This document shows, one piece after another, positions 1-5,936 of a DNA stretch of 7,449 nt; the stretch's first letter is position 1, and each line of letters starts with the position of its first letter. Both the position numbers and the translations under genes were made by a program. The notes beneath the pieces are model-generated. The model saw only the letters and a list, made by a program, of their open reading frames with translations, had not been told where the DNA came from and did not search any database. Source of the stretch: Clostridium sp. CAG:253 (GTDB taxonomy: Bacteria > Bacillota > Clostridia > Lachnospirales > Lachnospiraceae); NCBI GenBank assembly GCA_000436755.1, contig FR887298.1, positions 382 to 7,830 of the forward strand, given 5' to 3'.

Positions 1-1
1 A

Positions 2-643
2 GTTTTGTATGAGCTTATTACAGATGAAGAAAAAATTTCAGATTTATTTAGTAAACAGAATATTGGGGACAGTATTGATAGACTTTCCGGTGAGAAAAAA
101 CTCGGGTTTGAGATAGTAAGAGCATTATACATAGGTATCATATTTGATACAGGTGTGTTCAGATTTTCAAATACATCAAAGAGGACTATGGATATAGCAG
201 GTGAACTTGTTGATACAGGTATTCCTTTTTGGAAATATATTGATGAGTGTTTTCTTCAGAGAACTTATACACAGACACAGCTTCTTGGAAGAACTCTGCT
301 TGCGAGTATGCGTGTCATGGATGGAAAGTGTATAGTTGCAACTATCACAAGAAGAATGATGGAGTTTTATGAAGCTAAGACCGAGGACATTGAGGGAATA
401 GTCGACCAGCTTCGTATAACACAGGGCGTTGAAGTTGCAATTCTTTTACATGAGATTGGTGACCAGGAATACAAAGTAAGTCTGCGCTCAAATGATTATA
501 TAGATGTGAGCAAGATAGCTTCGTTTTTTGGCGGCGGCGGTCATGTGAAAGCAGCCGGTTTTACAATGAGAGGTTCTGCACATGATGTAGTTAATAATAT
601 AACAGGTCATATCGAGAGCCAGATGTTAAACAAAAATAATTAA
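2..643 (+). CDS. nrnA: NrnA-type DHH/DHHA1 phosphoesterase (oligoribonuclease / pAp phosphatase), 5'-truncated by window
   Basis: About 213 C-terminal residues of a cytoplasmic DHH-family phosphoesterase; the family is usually about 320 residues, so roughly the first third lies left of the window. The frame is open to the edge, and a TTG at 5 is an internal codon, not a start. Visible are the DTG motif followed by FRFSNTS (GAT at 146-148), typical of the end of the DHH catalytic domain, and the C-terminal DHHA1 substrate-binding signature GGGGH followed by KAAGF (530-562). NrnA proteins are known to degrade 2-5 nt RNA to mononucleotides and to dephosphorylate 3'-phosphoadenosine 5'-phosphate; the N-terminal metal ligands cannot be checked here. 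It lies 43 bp upstream of truB on the same strand, the usual Firmicute order (rbfA-nrnA-truB-ribF), so co-transcription is inferred. Another DHH/DHHA1 subfamily is possible, but the neighbours favour NrnA. Confidence 0.9.
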   Translation, partial: VLYELITDEEKISDLFSKQNIGDSIDRLSGEKKLGFEIVRALYIGIIFDTGVFRFSNTSKRTMDIAGELVDTGIPFWKYIDECFLQRTYTQTQLLGRTLLASMRVMDGKCIVATITRRMMEFYEAKTEDIEGIVDQLRITQGVEVAILLHEIGDQEYKVSLRSNDYIDVSKIASFFGGGGHVKAAGFTMRGSAHDVVNNITGHIESQMLNKNN

Positions 644-670
644 GCTAAAAGATAATGATAATAATATAAA

Positions 671-676
671 GGATGG
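671..676 (+). promoter_or_regulatory. Ribosome binding site serving the TTG start of truB
   Basis: GGATGG, preceded by AAA, ends 10 nt before the TTG at 687. An in-frame TAA at 681-683 excludes any upstream start. The nearby ATG at 691 is out of frame and stops after two codons. TTG is therefore the only start that keeps the conserved TruB N-terminus. Confidence 0.55.
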
Positions 677-686
677 AAAATAAAGC

Positions 687-1586
687 TTGGATGGTATAAT
701 AAATGTATACAAAGAAGCGGGTTTTACCTCACATGATGTTGTGGCAAAGCTTAGAGGAATATTGAGACAAAAAAAGATAGGTCATACAGGAACACTTGAC
801 CCGGCGGCGACGGGTGTGCTGCCGGTGTGTCTTGGAAAAGCAACAAAGGTATGTGAACTTCTAACGGACAAAGACAAATCATACAGAGCAGTGTGCAAAC
901 TTGGTGTTGAAACTGATACGCAGGACATGACAGGAACTATTTTAAAAGAGTATGATGTTACCGGTATAAGTGAGCAGAATATAAGGGAGTGTGTCGAAAA
1001 ATTTGTCGGTGACATAAAACAGATACCACCAATGTATTCGGCACTTAAGGTAAACGGTAAAAAACTGTATGAACTTGCCAGAGAGGGAAAAATTATTGAG
1101 CGGAAACCGCGCGACATAAATATTTCAAAGATTGATATAATTGACATAGATTTGGATAATAAAACATTTACAATGGATGTTACATGCTCAAAGGGGACCT
1201 ATATAAGAACCCTCTGCCATGACATAGGAAAAGAACTTGGCATAGGTGCGGCAATGGAAAATCTTGTGAGGACAAGAGTATCTGTTTTTGAAATAAAAGA
1301 TGCACTTACACTTAGCGATATAGAGTTTTTATCAAAGGAAAAACCTGAAAAATTTATGGAAAAAGTTTACAGTGTCGATTCTCTTTTTGAATATTCAAAA
1401 CTTAGTGTTTCGGGGGATGGGATAAGATATCTTCAAAATGGAAACACTTTGAGGGAAAAAGACTTTAAAGAGAATGCGGGTAATATTTCAGAAGACGAAA
1501 AAGTTCTTGTCTATGACGAGAACAATAATTTTAGGGCAATATATCAGAAGAAGGGAAAAGAATTTAAGGTATTCAGAATGTTTTAA
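687..1586 (+). CDS. truB: tRNA pseudouridine(55) synthase TruB
   Basis: A 299-residue cytoplasmic enzyme that isomerises U55 to pseudouridine in the T-loop of tRNAs; normal length for the family. The N-terminus (MDGIINVYKEAGFTSHD) matches the family strand. GHTGTLDP places the catalytic aspartate at D38. The conserved active-site tyrosine is Y66 (KSYRA), the segment QIPPMYSALKVNGKKLYELA is at 112-131, and KGTYIRTL puts the conserved arginine at R174. Residues after about 225 form a diverged C-terminal RNA-binding region. Translation must start at TTG 687 because a stop lies two codons upstream. It follows nrnA by 43 bp and precedes ribF by 108 bp, consistent with an nrnA-truB-ribF operon, although the larger gap before ribF leaves room for separate control. 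All catalytic motifs are intact. The identification rests on motifs and is firm. Confidence 0.97.
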   Translation: MDGIINVYKEAGFTSHDVVAKLRGILRQKKIGHTGTLDPAATGVLPVCLGKATKVCELLTDKDKSYRAVCKLGVETDTQDMTGTILKEYDVTGISEQNIRECVEKFVGDIKQIPPMYSALKVNGKKLYELAREGKIIERKPRDINISKIDIIDIDLDNKTFTMDVTCSKGTYIRTLCHDIGKELGIGAAMENLVRTRVSVFEIKDALTLSDIEFLSKEKPEKFMEKVYSVDSLFEYSKLSVSGDGIRYLQNGNTLREKDFKENAGNISEDEKVLVYDENNNFRAIYQKKGKEFKVFRMF

Positions 1587-1630
1587 AAATATTTTCATGT
1601 TAAAAAACATTCCCATGTTCTAATGAACAT
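1578..1630 (+). repeat. Tandem ATGTT/AACAT inverted repeats at the truB-ribF junction
   Basis: ATGTT occurs at 1578, 1597 and 1615, and its complement AACAT at 1606 and 1626. Two adjacent palindromes result: ATGTT-AAAA-AACAT (1597-1610) and ATGTTC-TAAT-GAACAT (1615-1630). AACAT at 1606 can also pair with ATGTT at 1615 across a TCCC loop, so the pairings are mutually exclusive. The stems are only 5-6 AT-rich pairs. They could be a weak RNA switch, a tandem protein operator with half-sites about 19 bp apart, or chance in AT-rich DNA. The rest of the 108-bp gap is AT-rich and ends in the ribF ribosome binding site (AGGGGG, 1679-1684). I see no FMN riboswitch in it. Confidence 0.45.
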
Positions 1631-1694
1631 TTCAATAAAGAAAACAGTTTAATATAAAAATATTTTATGATATTTTCAAGGGGGCAGAAGAAAA

Positions 1695-2606
1695 ATGGAA
1701 ATCCTTAAAGGTTTGGATATATGTGTAAAAAACAGTGCGGTATCGCTTGGCAAGTTTGACGGACTTCATAGAGGACACAGGCTTTTGCTTCATGAAATAT
1801 TAGAAAAAAAAGAATTTATTCCTACCGTGTTTACTTTTGAGATGTCTGATACACCGCAGAAATATATATATTCACAGGAAGAAAAAAACAAAATATTAGA
1901 AGAAATCGGGATTCGGAGAGAAATATTATTTCCTTTTAATGAACAGACAAAAAAAATGGCTCCGCATGATTTTATAAGAGATTTTCTTGTTGCAAAACTG
2001 GATGTAAAATACATTTGTGTCGGAGAGGATTTTCACTTTGGAAAGAACCGCGATGGCAATGTGGGAATATTAAAAAGATATGCGTCTGAGTACGGATATG
2101 ACATAAAAATATTTCATAAGTTACAAGCAGACAACGAGACGATAGGCAGTACACTTATACGAAAAAAACTTGAGGACGGTGATATTGCAAAGGCAAACGA
2201 CCTGCTTGGACGCAATTATTTTATAGAAGGCACAGTAATACATGGAAATGCACTTGGCAGGACACTTAATATGCCGACGGCAAACATAGTTCCCGATAAG
2301 TCAAAACTCCTGCTGCCGTCTGGAGTTTATGCGTCGAAGGTAAAGATTGAGGGCGACTCTCAGGTGTATAAGGGTGTAACCAATGTCGGCAGAAAACCGA
2401 CGATAGGCAGATATGATATTGGCGTTGAGACATGCCTGCTTGATTTTGACAGAGATATTTACGGAAAGAAAATAACTGTCGAGTTTTATGAACATATAAG
2501 ACACGAGAAAAAATTTCCGGGACTTGATGAACTTAAAAATCAGATGGAAAAGGACAAAGAGAGAGCGAGACATATATTAAAAAATAAATTCCATAATATG
2601 ATGTAG
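1695..2606 (+). CDS. ribF: Bifunctional riboflavin kinase / FMN adenylyltransferase RibF
   Basis: A 303-residue cytoplasmic enzyme making FMN from riboflavin and then FAD; full length for the family. The N-terminal nucleotidyltransferase domain (about 1-165) carries LGKFDGLHRGH with the HxGH-type site HRGH at 25-28, and a later STLIRKKLEDGDI segment typical of the domain end. The C-terminal riboflavin kinase domain (about 176-303) has GNALGRTLNMPTANI with the ATP/Mg-binding PTAN at 194-197, then YKGVTNVGRKPTIG, then VETCLLDFD with the presumed catalytic base E245. The ATG is preceded by AGGGGG (1679-1684) at a 10-nt spacing. It is the last gene of the nrnA-truB-ribF group; rpsO, often next in related genomes, is not here. 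A hairpin overlapping its stop codon and a strong promoter 80 bp downstream suggest the transcription unit ends here. Confidence 0.96.
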   Translation: MEILKGLDICVKNSAVSLGKFDGLHRGHRLLLHEILEKKEFIPTVFTFEMSDTPQKYIYSQEEKNKILEEIGIRREILFPFNEQTKKMAPHDFIRDFLVAKLDVKYICVGEDFHFGKNRDGNVGILKRYASEYGYDIKIFHKLQADNETIGSTLIRKKLEDGDIAKANDLLGRNYFIEGTVIHGNALGRTLNMPTANIVPDKSKLLLPSGVYASKVKIEGDSQVYKGVTNVGRKPTIGRYDIGVETCLLDFDRDIYGKKITVEFYEHIRHEKKFPGLDELKNQMEKDKERARHILKNKFHNMM

Positions 2607-2630
2607 GGGGCAAAAGGTATTTTGACCCTT
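2605..2630 (+). terminator. Hairpin on the ribF stop codon, possible weak terminator
   Basis: The sequence folds as AGGGG-CAAAA / TTTTG-A-CCCTT around a GGTA loop (2616-2619), with one G-A mismatch and a G-T pair at the base. It begins within the ribF TAG. Downstream DNA is AT-rich (GCATTATATTATTG) without a true U-run, so termination would be inefficient. Its CAAAA/TTTTG arms resemble the hairpin at 6074-6101, suggesting a recurrent element. Confidence 0.45.
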
Positions 2631-2687
2631 GCATTATATTATTGTCAAATGTAACAAATTCTTAATCAAAAAGAAATACTTTCTTCT

Positions 2688-2715
2688 TTGACTTATATTT
2701 TTGTTTTGTTATAAT
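2688..2715 (+). promoter_or_regulatory. Sigma-A promoter for the deacetylase lipoprotein gene
   Basis: TTGACT (2688-2693, 5 of 6 to consensus) and a perfect TATAAT (2710-2715) are separated by 16 bp of T-rich DNA. This is the best promoter match in the window. Transcription would begin near 2722, giving a leader of about 118 nt to the ATG at 2840, containing a hairpin and A-tract repeats. Confidence 0.75.
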
Positions 2716-2739
2716 AGTAGTTGCTTATGTGAAAACCAT

Positions 2740-2765
2740 AAGGGCAAACGTTTATGTTTGCCCTT
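2740..2765 (+). other. GGGCAAAC/GTTTGCCC hairpin in the deacetylase leader
   Basis: AAGGGCAAAC (2740-2749) is the exact complement of GTTTGCCCTT (2756-2765), with loop GTTTAT: a 10-bp perfect stem starting about 18 nt after the predicted transcription start. Only TTTT follows, half of it inside the stem, and then ACA, so it is a poor intrinsic terminator. It could be a 5' stabilising stem, an attenuator, or a terminator for transcripts arriving from ribF. The core recurs in the palindrome at 4143-4195. It does not fit a c-di-GMP riboswitch, although GGGCAAAC occurs in that class. Confidence 0.6.
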
Positions 2766-2770
2766 TTACA

Positions 2771-2821
2771 ATGCAAAAAAAATTGCATGGCAAAAAAATT
2801 TGCATCTGCAAAAAAATGTAT
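2771..2821 (+). repeat. Three degenerate A-tract palindromic repeats in the leader
   Basis: Three units of about 17 bp, of the form KGC-A(7-8)-T(1-3)-GCAT, lie at 2772-2788, 2789-2805 and 2807-2821; the third has decayed to TGTAT at its end. Unit 1 folds as ATGCAA / TTGCAT (2771-2776 with 2783-2788). Unit 2 folds as GCAAA / TTTGC (2790-2794 with 2799-2803). Adjacent units can also pair with each other, for example TTTGC 2799-2803 with GCAAA 2808-2812. They lie between the promoter hairpin and the ribosome binding site, so they would be transcribed but not translated from the preferred start. Confidence 0.6.
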
Positions 2822-2826
2822 AGCAG

Positions 2827-2830
2827 GGAG
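2827..2830 (+). promoter_or_regulatory. Ribosome binding site favouring the ATG at 2840
   Basis: GGAG within GCAGGGAG lies 9 nt before ATG 2840. It is too close to serve the ATG at 2832, which is followed at once by TAA. The alternative start at 2894 has only AGGA three nt upstream or GAGG eleven nt upstream, both poorly spaced. Confidence 0.5.
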
Positions 2831-2839
2831 TATGTAAAA

Positions 2840-4087
2840 ATGCAAAATGGTTTTTCACATTTAAAATATAGGGATAGTGAGGTTTTAGGACAAATGAGAA
2901 GAAAGAGTGTTCAGAGCGTTTTTGCAGGTTTGTTAGTTGCGACTGTACTTAGCTGTACAGCATGTGGCGGAGGGGATAAAAAAGAACAGTCTGCAGTTTC
3001 GGTTACAGCAAAAGAAAATGAAGTGAAAAAGAAAGAGCATGTCAAGCTGCTCCTTAGTGAGACAAAGACATTACCGGATAAAATTGACGGGGCAGAATTT
3101 CAATCAAAAAACAAGGGAATAGCAACAGTTTCAAAAGATGGTGTTGTACATGGAGTTAAGCATGGAAAAACTACTATTGTGATGAAAAGTAAAAATGAAA
3201 CGATTACATATACGGTAAAAGTAGCTAAAAAGGGAATGGTATATCCAAAATTTACAATGCTTACGGGCGAACATTTGGATATACAGTTCAGCAACGGTAC
3301 AAAAGCTAAAAATGTCAAATGGAAAACAACAGATAAAAGCATAGCGACAGTAGATAAAAAAGGAAAAATAATAGCAAAGAAAAAAGGAAAAATTCAAATA
3401 AAGGGAAACGACGGCAAAAAAATGTATGTTGCAGGTATAAGTGTAAAAAAGAGACCTAAAAATATAATATATCTTACTTTTGATGACGGCCCAAACAGTT
3501 ATACAACACCAAAAATTCTGAAAATATTGAAGAAAAACAATGTAAAAGCAACATTTTTTGAACTCCGTCCGGCAAGCTACGATTATAAACTTACAAAAAG
3601 AGTTATTGATGAGGGACATACACTTGCTTTGCATGGATTTAAACATAAATATTATGAAATATACAAATCTGAAAAGGTTTATAAAGGAAACCTTGACAAA
3701 CTCCGCAATCTTTTCTTTAAGAAGTTTGGAGTATGGTGTACGGTATCAAGATTCCCAGGAGGAAGTTCAAATACAGTAAGCAGGTACAACAAAGGAATTA
3801 TGACAAGGCTTACAAAAAAACTTGACGGCTGGGGATACCACTATTTTGACTGGAATGTTGACAGTGAAGATGCAGGCGGTGCAAGAAATCCACAGCAGAC
3901 ATTTCATAATGTAACATCAGAACTTTGCAAAGGAAGAGGAAATGTTGTTCTGATGCATGATTTCTATGGAAATGACAAGACTATAAATGCACTCGATAAA
4001 ATGATAAAATATGGTAAAAAACATGGATATGTATTTTTACCTATAACAGCAAGCACGGATGCAGTACATCACGGTGTAAACAATTAA
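2840..4087 (+). CDS. Secreted lipoprotein polysaccharide (NodB-type) deacetylase with Big-2-like N-terminal domains
   Basis: A 415-residue precursor of a carbohydrate esterase family 4 (NodB) enzyme, probably lipid-anchored outside the membrane, where such enzymes de-N-acetylate peptidoglycan or other cell-wall glycans. Counting from the internal ATG at 2894 (MRRKS), a hydrophobic segment at 6-20 ends in SCTACGGG, with C24 (or C21) as likely lipidation site. Residues about 50-185 are lysine-rich with two Big-2-like repeats (KNKGIATVSKDGVVHG; DKSIATVDKKGKIIA). The NodB domain has all five motifs: TFDDGP with D197/D198, HGFKH (H247, H251, metal ligands), RFPGG (R286), DWNVDSED (D319) and LMHD (H355). 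The start at 2840 is chosen for its ribosome binding site; 2894 would give 397 residues and a more normal signal peptide. It is monocistronic, with its own promoter. The glycan substrate cannot be told from sequence. Confidence 0.88.
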   Translation: MQNGFSHLKYRDSEVLGQMRRKSVQSVFAGLLVATVLSCTACGGGDKKEQSAVSVTAKENEVKKKEHVKLLLSETKTLPDKIDGAEFQSKNKGIATVSKDGVVHGVKHGKTTIVMKSKNETITYTVKVAKKGMVYPKFTMLTGEHLDIQFSNGTKAKNVKWKTTDKSIATVDKKGKIIAKKKGKIQIKGNDGKKMYVAGISVKKRPKNIIYLTFDDGPNSYTTPKILKILKKNNVKATFFELRPASYDYKLTKRVIDEGHTLALHGFKHKYYEIYKSEKVYKGNLDKLRNLFFKKFGVWCTVSRFPGGSSNTVSRYNKGIMTRLTKKLDGWGYHYFDWNVDSEDAGGARNPQQTFHNVTSELCKGRGNVVLMHDFYGNDKTINALDKMIKYGKKHGYVFLPITASTDAVHHGVNN

Positions 4088-4116
4088 AAAAATGATACAG
4101 AGTCAGATTATTTTTT
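4087..4116 (+). terminator. A/U-only hairpin with T-run after the deacetylase gene, doubtful terminator
   Basis: AAAAAATGAT (4087-4096) can pair with ATTATTTTTT (4107-4116) through ten pairs, one of them G-U, starting inside the stop codon and closing a 10-nt loop. The stem has no GC pair, so it would be weak. The larger palindrome at 4143-4195 is the better candidate for ending this transcript. Confidence 0.25.
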
Positions 4117-4142
4117 GACTTAAATATCATAATAGTTCATAC

Positions 4143-4195
4143 AAATTTTACAAAGGGGTAAACATATATATTATGTTTGCCCCTTTGCAAAATTT
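4143..4195 (+). terminator. 53-bp palindrome between the deacetylase gene and sdaAB, probable bidirectional terminator or leader hairpin
   Basis: The inner arm CAAAGGGGTAAACAT (4151-4165) pairs with ATGTTTGCCCCTTTG (4173-4187), 15 pairs with one G-U. After one A-C mismatch, AAATTTT (4143-4149) pairs with AAAATTT (4189-4195), giving 22 of 23 pairs around loop ATATATT. The outer A and T blocks resemble a bidirectional intrinsic terminator, but on the + strand the bases directly after the GC stem are GCAAAATTTT, not a U-run. It ends 46 bp before the sdaAB start. If a promoter lies at TTGACT 4115, the hairpin would instead be in the sdaAB leader. Its core matches the hairpin at 2740-2765. Confidence 0.6.
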
Positions 4196-4241
4196 TATAT
4201 ATAACATCATTTCATGGCGGCAGCACAAAAGGAGGAATTAA

Positions 4242-4901
4242 ATGAATTTATTTGACATATTGGGACCTGTAATGGTTGGACCAAGCAGTTCACATACGGC
4301 AGGAGCAGTAAGGATAGGTTATGTTGCGAGGCATCTTTTAAAGGATGAGCCGTGTGAGGTTAAAATAGGGCTGTACGGTTCCTTTGCAAAGACAGGTAAA
4401 GGGCATGGAACTGACAGGGCACTTATAGCAGGTATACTTGACATGCATCCTGATGATATGAGAATACCTGAAAGTTTTGAGCTGGCAGAAAAAGCAGGAA
4501 TGAAATTTGAGTTTTACACGCTTGATATAAGAAATGCCCATCCGAATACGGTGTTGATTGATATAACTGGTAAGAATGGCAGAAAGCTTAGTGTACAGGC
4601 ATCATCACTTGGCGGCGGCAGGATTATGGTAAACAGGATTGACGGAATAGATGTTAATTTTTCGGCAGAAAAACCAACACTTATAGTACACAATATCGAC
4701 CAGCCGGGTCATGTTGCAGAAGTCACATCAATGCTTTCGCATAAATGTGTAAATATTGCGACAATGCAGCTTTTCAGGGACAAGCGTGGAGGGTATGCGG
4801 TTATGGTAATCGAGACAGACCAGTCAATACCGGAAGAAGCAATAAAGTGGCTTGAGCATTTAGAAGGAGTCATAAAGGTAACATATGTAAATATCGATTA
4901 G
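4242..4901 (+). CDS. sdaAB: L-serine ammonia-lyase, iron-sulfur-dependent, subunit beta
   Basis: A 219-residue subunit of the cytoplasmic [4Fe-4S] L-serine dehydratase that converts L-serine to pyruvate and ammonia; normal length for the separate beta subunit. The N-terminus carries the family signature GPSSSHTAGAVRIG (13-26, H18). GSFAKTGKGHGTDRALIAG and the glycine-rich SLGGGRIMVNRI follow. Residues about 146-219 form an ACT domain beginning TLIVHNIDQPGHVAEV, a fold that commonly senses amino acids, here probably serine. ATG 4242 has a strong ribosome binding site (GGAGG, 4231-4235) at 6-nt spacing. sdaAA follows 77 bp later, in the order usual for Gram-positive bacteria, so an operon is inferred. 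No clear promoter is seen; TTGACT at 4115 lacks a well-spaced -10. Confidence 0.95.
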   Translation: MNLFDILGPVMVGPSSSHTAGAVRIGYVARHLLKDEPCEVKIGLYGSFAKTGKGHGTDRALIAGILDMHPDDMRIPESFELAEKAGMKFEFYTLDIRNAHPNTVLIDITGKNGRKLSVQASSLGGGRIMVNRIDGIDVNFSAEKPTLIVHNIDQPGHVAEVTSMLSHKCVNIATMQLFRDKRGGYAVMVIETDQSIPEEAIKWLEHLEGVIKVTYVNID

Positions 4902-4968
4902 CAACAATCATATAATGTATTTTCTAAATCTTCGGAACAAAGAATTTTGAGAGTACATATATAAAAAT

Positions 4969-4973
4969 GGAGG
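4969..4973 (+). promoter_or_regulatory. Ribosome binding site setting the sdaAA start at 4979
   Basis: GGAGG ends 5 nt before ATG 4979. It overlaps the upstream in-frame ATG at 4967, which therefore has no binding site of its own and would add four residues not expected in the family. Confidence 0.75.
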
Positions 4974-4978
4974 TTAGT

Positions 4979-5872
4979 ATGTTCAATTCGTTAAAAGAGA
5001 TAACAGACAGATGTAAAAGTGACGGCAAAGAATTTTGGCAGATAATCCTCGAAGATGATATGTCAGACAGAAATGTTGACAAAGAAGACTCAATGTCAAA
5101 GATGAAAGAACTGTGGGATGCTATGTATCATGCGTCAGTAAATTATGACGGAGATATAAAATCATCAAGCGGTTTGAGCGGTGGTGACGGCAAAAAGATG
5201 GAGGAATATACAAAAACACATGACTGTCTTTGCGGTGATTTTATGGGAAGAGTTATTGTTGAGGCACTAAAAATGGGCGAGTCAAATGCATGTATGAGAC
5301 GAATAGTGGCGGCACCGACAGCGGGTGCATGTGGTGTACTGCCGGCTATATTGGTGCCATATTATGACAGCTTATTAAAAAATGAAAATAAAGAGCGGGA
5401 TGTGGCAGAAGCAGAAGAAAAAATAATAAAAGCACTTTATGTGGCAGCGGGAATTGGCGGAGTTATAGCAAAAAGAGCTTCAATAAGCGGTGCAAAAGGA
5501 GGATGTCAGGCGGAGATAGGCTCTGCAAGTGCAATGTCAGCCGGAGCACTCACATATCTGCAAGGGGGAAACGAGACTCAAATTATAAACAGTGCATCTA
5601 TGGCACTCAAAAATCTGCTTGGTCTTGTCTGTGACCCGGTTGCGGGACTTGTGGAGGTGCCATGCATAAAAAGAAATGTTGGCGGTGCTGTAAATGCGGT
5701 TTCGTGTTCGCAGATGGCATTGGCAGGAATTGAGAGCAGAGTGCCGGCAGATGAAGTGATAGATGCGATGGCATATGTCGGTGATAAGATGGACGAAACT
5801 CTCAGGGAAACAGGAATTGGAGGACTTGCGGGAACGCCTTTCGGAAAGAAAATTGCGGATGAAATCTTGTAG
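4979..5872 (+). CDS. sdaAA: L-serine ammonia-lyase, iron-sulfur-dependent, subunit alpha
   Basis: The 297-residue catalytic subunit carrying the [4Fe-4S] cluster that binds serine and eliminates its hydroxyl group; it partners with the SdaAB subunit just upstream. The start at 4979 (MFNSLKEI) is chosen over 4967 because GGAGG at 4969-4973 serves it. Conserved segments are AAPTAGACGVLPA (C118), SISGAKGGCQAEIGSASAMSAG (quoted in part; C176) and CDPVAGLVEVPC (C218, C229). From memory, the 42- and 11-residue spacings of C176/C218/C229 equal those of the three cluster ligands in the structurally known Legionella enzyme, so these are the likely ligands. The C-terminus (FGKKIADEIL) has no cysteine, so the tail-cysteine fourth ligand of the fused enzyme is absent, leaving one iron open. 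No truncation is seen. Confidence 0.95.
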   Translation: MFNSLKEITDRCKSDGKEFWQIILEDDMSDRNVDKEDSMSKMKELWDAMYHASVNYDGDIKSSSGLSGGDGKKMEEYTKTHDCLCGDFMGRVIVEALKMGESNACMRRIVAAPTAGACGVLPAILVPYYDSLLKNENKERDVAEAEEKIIKALYVAAGIGGVIAKRASISGAKGGCQAEIGSASAMSAGALTYLQGGNETQIINSASMALKNLLGLVCDPVAGLVEVPCIKRNVGGAVNAVSCSQMALAGIESRVPADEVIDAMAYVGDKMDETLRETGIGGLAGTPFGKKIADEIL

Positions 5873-5884
5873 TTGAAAATTATA

Positions 5885-5936
5885 AAATTCTTGTTTTTTA
5901 TTATCTGTAAGTATGAGATAATTATATAAAGAATTT
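5885..5936 (+). terminator. 52-bp imperfect AT-rich palindrome downstream of sdaAA
   Basis: AAATTCTT (5885-5892) is the exact complement of AAGAATTT (5929-5936), and inside them ATTATCT (5900-5906) complements AGATAAT (5916-5922) around a 9-nt loop. The middle arms are loosely matched T-rich and A-rich DNA. It starts 13 bp after the sdaAA stop and may end that transcript, but the stem has almost no GC and no following U-run. Confidence 0.35.

Noticed and set aside
1666..1671. TATGAT as a -10 for a separate ribF promoter
   Set aside because: The sequence 16-18 bp upstream (around AACAGTT) does not resemble TTGACA, and the -10 leaves only a few bases before the ribosome binding site.
2740..2765. 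c-di-GMP riboswitch suggested by GGGCAAAC
   Set aside because: The motif is half of a simple perfect palindrome, and none of the remaining conserved aptamer segments follow.
2832..2837. ATG-TAA minimal start-stop before the deacetylase start
   Set aside because: It lies 1 nt from the GGAG sequence, too close to be used.
2729..2839. GTG at 2729 as start of the deacetylase gene
   Set aside because: It is 7 nt from the predicted transcription start, has no ribosome binding site, and the extra residues come from the hairpin and A-tract repeats, giving a low-complexity lysine-rich peptide before the signal sequence.
4911..4916. TATAAT in the sdaAB-sdaAA gap as an internal promoter
   Set aside because: No -35-like hexamer is found 15-19 bp upstream; a lone hexamer is expected by chance in AT-rich DNA.
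5873..5929. Small hydrophobic frame starting with TTG right after the sdaAA stop
   Set aside because: It has no ribosome binding site, is only 18 residues, and its hydrophobicity is simply the result of T-rich DNA within the palindrome.
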